NCBI GenBank assembly: GCA_023252315.1
Contig: JAJPEB010000071.1
Location: 1-6,886 of the forward strand
DNA from: Candidatus Woesearchaeota archaeon
Lineage (GTDB): Archaea > Nanobdellota > Nanobdellia > Woesearchaeales > UBA525
DNA length: 6,886 bases
Direction: 5' to 3'
In this document: one piece after another, positions 5,221-6,886 of the stretch
Numbering within the stretch: position 1 is the stretch's first letter
How the letters are laid out: every line of letters starts with the position of its first letter
Notes under the pieces: model-generated
Databases searched by the model: none
What the model was told of the DNA's origin: nothing
What the model saw: only the letters and a program-made list of their open reading frames with translations
Made by a program: the position numbers and the translations under genes

Positions 5221-6377
5221 GCGCTCACCCCCGCCGACGCGTTCGCGCCAGCGTCGAGGATGCCCGTGCCGATGCCGAGGCGCGCGGTCGCGTTCGCCGC
5301 GGCGTCGCCGGCGAGCTTCACGCTCAGGGAGCGGATCTCCTGCAGGATCTCGCGCACGAGCGCCACCGCGTCCGCGAAGTCCTGGCGCGAGGCCTTTGCC
5401 GCCGCCTGGAAGTCCGCGAGCGCCTGGGCATTCACGTCTCCCGACCTCGCAGCGTCGTACTTCGCCTGCGCGTCCGCGTAGGCCTGCGCCGACGCGTCGA
5501 GCTTCGCATCGAACTGCGCGAGCAGGCTATCGAGGCGCGTCACGTCGGCGCCCTTCGACTCCAGCTCGTCGCGCACGGAGGCGAGGCGCGCCCTGAGCGC
5601 ATGGAGCGTGTCCGTACCCTCGTCCGCCTTCTCCGTCACGAGCCTCGCGCTGACCGCGAGCGTGATGCGGCGCGTCTCCTTGAGCGCGTCGTTGAGCGAG
5701 TCCCTCGCCTGCTCGAGCTGCGCGCGCGTCGCGTTGTCCGGGAGCGCGTTGATCGTGACGACCTGCGCCTCGACGTTGCCGCGCACGCTGTCGATGTCCG
5801 CCTTGAGGCTCGCCTTGAGCGTGTCGTTCGCGACGTTCGCGTCGACGTAGGTGTCGAGCGCGTCGAGGTGGCTCGTTATCTTGGCGGCCGCCGATATCAG
5901 GAAGTCCTTCGCGGTCGCGCTGAAGTTCTCGCGCGCCTGCACGCAGTCGTCCGATTCGCTGCTCTTGCAGGCGTTGAGCTGGCCTCTCACGGAGAGCAGC
6001 TTGCCGCGCAGGTCCGCGTACGCGTCCTTCGCGTCGCGAAACTCCTGCCTGCGCTCCTTGTAGTCGTCGCGCGCCTGCTTCATGTCCTCGAGGCGCGCAC
6101 GCAGCGCGTCCCTGAACTCGCCGCGCACCGTGGCGTTGCCCATCCTCGCGCCCCCGCCCAGGCCGAGGCCGATCCCTTCGCCGGATCCGCGACCGCTCCC
6201 GTTGCGCTCGTGCTCGGTCTCGTTCTCGGGCCCAGAGCCGCCGATGCCCACGGTGACGCCAGCATGGACGCCTCCGGTCTCAGGGCCTCCCCGCTCTGCG
6301 ATCGCCGCCGCGGGGACGATGCTCCCCACGAGTATCGCCGCCACGAGCAGCGACATCATCTTCGTTGCGTTCTCCAT
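5217..6377 (-). CDS. Secreted helical (coiled-coil-like) protein, 386 aa
   Basis: Residues 1-27 form a signal peptide: Lys6, a hydrophobic core from MMSLLVAAIL, and AIA before a probable cleavage after Ala27. Residues ~30-80 are a Gly/Ser/Glu-rich linker, probably disordered. Residues ~85-355 are almost entirely helix-forming (Ala, Arg, Glu, Asp, Leu), a long helical bundle or coiled coil; Pro213 marks one break. The only two cysteines, 137 and 145, flank an acidic turn and could form a disulfide outside the cell. The last ~30 residues return to Gly/Ala. Eight N-x-S/T sequons follow the signal peptide (Asn52, 59, 81, 151, 184, 215, 362, 379). The ATG at 6377 is preferred over 6392 because GGAGGG lies 7 nt upstream. 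The gene is coupled to the lipobox gene by ATGA. No transmembrane anchor or known domain is visible. A surface or S-layer-associated role is inference. Confidence 0.87.
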   Translation of the reverse strand: MENATKMMSLLVAAILVGSIVPAAAIAERGGPETGGVHAGVTVGIGGSGPENETEHERNGSGRGSGEGIGLGLGGGARMGNATVRGEFRDALRARLEDMKQARDDYKERRQEFRDAKDAYADLRGKLLSVRGQLNACKSSESDDCVQARENFSATAKDFLISAAAKITSHLDALDTYVDANVANDTLKASLKADIDSVRGNVEAQVVTINALPDNATRAQLEQARDSLNDALKETRRITLAVSARLVTEKADEGTDTLHALRARLASVRDELESKGADVTRLDSLLAQFDAKLDASAQAYADAQAKYDAARSGDVNAQALADFQAAAKASRQDFADAVALVREILQEIRSLSVKLAGDAAANATARLGIGTGILDAGANASAGVSA

Positions 6378-6384
6378 TCGGTAT

Positions 6385-6390
6385 CCCTCC
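6385..6390 (-). promoter_or_regulatory. Shine-Dalgarno of the 386-aa secreted protein
   Basis: On the minus strand GGAGGG lies 7 nt before the ATG at 6377. The alternative ATG at 6392 overlaps this site and shares an 8-nt direct repeat, GAATGGAG, with the chosen start, but has no well-spaced site of its own. Confidence 0.7.
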
Positions 6391-6405
6391 ATTCTCCGGT
6401 ACGCC

Positions 6406-6446
6406 CCTGCGGAGCGCCCCGCCAGTATCGTATGCTTGCCCGCAGG
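6406..6446 (-). repeat. Inverted repeat in the predicted leader of the secreted-protein gene
   Basis: CCTGCGG (6406-6412) and CCGCAGG (6440-6446) are perfect inverted copies 27 nt apart, with partial further pairing outside them. They lie between the TATA-like element at 6487-6496 and the Shine-Dalgarno, so they could fold in the mRNA leader. Chance pairing is quite possible at this GC content. Confidence 0.25.
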
Positions 6447-6486
6447 CGCACGGATGCGTCCCGGCGCAGATTCCCCACGCGACCTT

Positions 6487-6496
6487 CCTTATAAGG
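6487..6496. promoter_or_regulatory. Palindromic TATA-like element CCTTATAAGG
   Basis: A perfect 10-bp palindrome with a TATA core in a GC-rich divergent region of 252 bp. Read leftwards it would start the secreted-protein/lipoprotein operon near 6466, leaving a leader of about 90 nt, consistent with that gene having a real Shine-Dalgarno. Read rightwards it would start at about 6516, where an ATG opens a 21-codon frame. The rest of the region to 6599 shows nothing else I can support. Confidence 0.55.
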
Positions 6497-6599
6497 ATGC
6501 TTTCGCCTACGCCTCATGAACCCTTTACGAGGCCGCATGACGCTTCACGGGCGAGGAAAACGGGCGCTTGCGCGGGCATAGGACGCTGCGCGCGGCAGG

Positions 6600-6608
6600 T
6601 TTTTATAG
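6600..6608 (+). promoter_or_regulatory. TATA box of the rightmost gene
   Basis: TTTTTATAG is centred about 25 bp upstream of the ATG at 6630, which again predicts a leaderless transcript. No Shine-Dalgarno lies before that ATG. Confidence 0.72.
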
Positions 6609-6629
6609 TGTGGGTGCGGCTCGCAGCGC

Positions 6630-6886
6630 ATGCGGGTGTGGCTGTTCCTGCTCCTCCTCTTCCTCTCGCCCTGCGCGCTCGCGGCGACCATCAGGGGCGG
6701 GGTGTACGATCTCGGGCTCGACGCTGTGCATGACGCGGTCGTGAGCATCACGACGCAGCCCGCGCAGCGCGACGTCGCGAAGGACGGCACGTACTCGTTC
6801 ACGGCGCCCCCGGGCGCCTACGCGCAGGCCACGTGGACGCTGGGCCCCGGCGGGGGTGCTGCTGCGATACTAGTGGCGCCGTCCGG
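6630..6886 (+). CDS. Secreted protein with carboxypeptidase-regulatory/EMC7-like beta-sandwich domain, 3' end outside window
   Basis: Only the first 85 residues are visible, with no stop before the window ends. Residues 1-19 are a signal peptide: Arg2, a Leu/Phe-rich core (LFLLLLFL), then ALA before the probable cut. The mature part begins with ATIRGGVYD, then DAVVSITTQP, VAKDGTYSF and APPGAY. That order (G-x-V-Y-D, then AVV-x-I, then KDG-x-Y-x-F, then PPG-x-Y) is the strand pattern of carboxypeptidase regulatory-like domains, including the EMC7/DUF2012 beta-sandwich. Archaeal proteins of this kind are usually membrane-anchored by a later C-terminal helix, which cannot be checked here. The last visible residues are Gly/Ala-rich and less domain-like. 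The start rests on the TATA box 25 bp upstream and the immediate signal peptide. Exact substrate or partner unknown. Confidence 0.85.
   Translation, partial: MRVWLFLLLLFLSPCALAATIRGGVYDLGLDAVHDAVVSITTQPAQRDVAKDGTYSFTAPPGAYAQATWTLGPGGGAAAILVAPS

Noticed and set aside
4793..5596. Plus-strand frames (204 and 267 codons) with GGAGG before an ATG at 4942
   Set aside because: The GGAGG touches the ATG with no spacer and belongs to the purine tract. The products are Arg/Ser/Pro-rich shadows of the surface genes.
5601..6494. 297-codon plus-strand frame opposite the secreted helical protein
   Set aside because: Arg/Val/Leu-rich low-complexity product without motif or promoter; the opposite strand has a signal peptide, a Shine-Dalgarno and coherent helical content.
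1..6886. CRISPR array, insertion sequence, toxin-antitoxin pair or box C/D RNA
   Set aside because: I saw no regularly spaced repeats, transposase motifs or terminal inverted repeats, and no convincing paired C (RTGATGA) and D (CTGA) boxes outside genes.

Overview
The window is GC-rich (roughly two-thirds G+C by eye) and reads as archaeal. Five genes have an AT-rich TATA-like element centred 24-29 bp upstream of their first base. The tRNA gene lacks an encoded CCA. Genes end in pyrimidine/T-rich tracts rather than clear bacterial hairpin terminators, and the surface proteins (N-glycosylation sequons, an archaeal-style beta-sandwich domain) are of a type common in archaea. A small-genome, DPANN-like lineage is my guess from protein style only; nothing here fixes the taxon.

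Layout. At 1-552 (+) lies the C-terminal ~40% of a type I glutamine synthetase of beta subtype, ending in tandem stops and a T-rich tract. Convergent to it is an unrecognised 194-aa probable membrane protein (596-1180, -). An AT-rich island (about 1200-1250) with an inverted repeat follows, then tRNA-Arg(TCT) at 1305-1379 (-). Divergent from the tRNA is an unrecognised 272-aa soluble protein (1482-2300, +). Its stop lies 3 bp from the stop of a convergent gene for an M17 leucyl aminopeptidase (2304-3779, -), which sits downstream of thioredoxin reductase (3832-4794, -) in a likely two-gene operon.

Further right is a second minus-strand operon. It encodes a secreted, helical, potentially N-glycosylated protein of 386 aa (5217-6377) and an 88-aa lipobox protein (4954-5220), joined by an ATGA stop/start overlap. 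A 252-bp divergent promoter region follows, then the 5' end of a signal-peptide protein with a carboxypeptidase-regulatory/EMC7-like beta-sandwich domain (6630 to the window end, +).

How the genes relate. Nitrogen assimilation (GlnA), thiol redox and peptide turnover (TrxB-PepA), and arginine decoding are housekeeping. The least explained part is the envelope-directed pair at 4954-6377, the best candidate here for an undescribed module. Start usage follows a rule: genes with their own promoter appear leaderless, whereas internal operon genes, and the one gene with a long predicted leader, have a visible Shine-Dalgarno sequence or an ATGA overlap.
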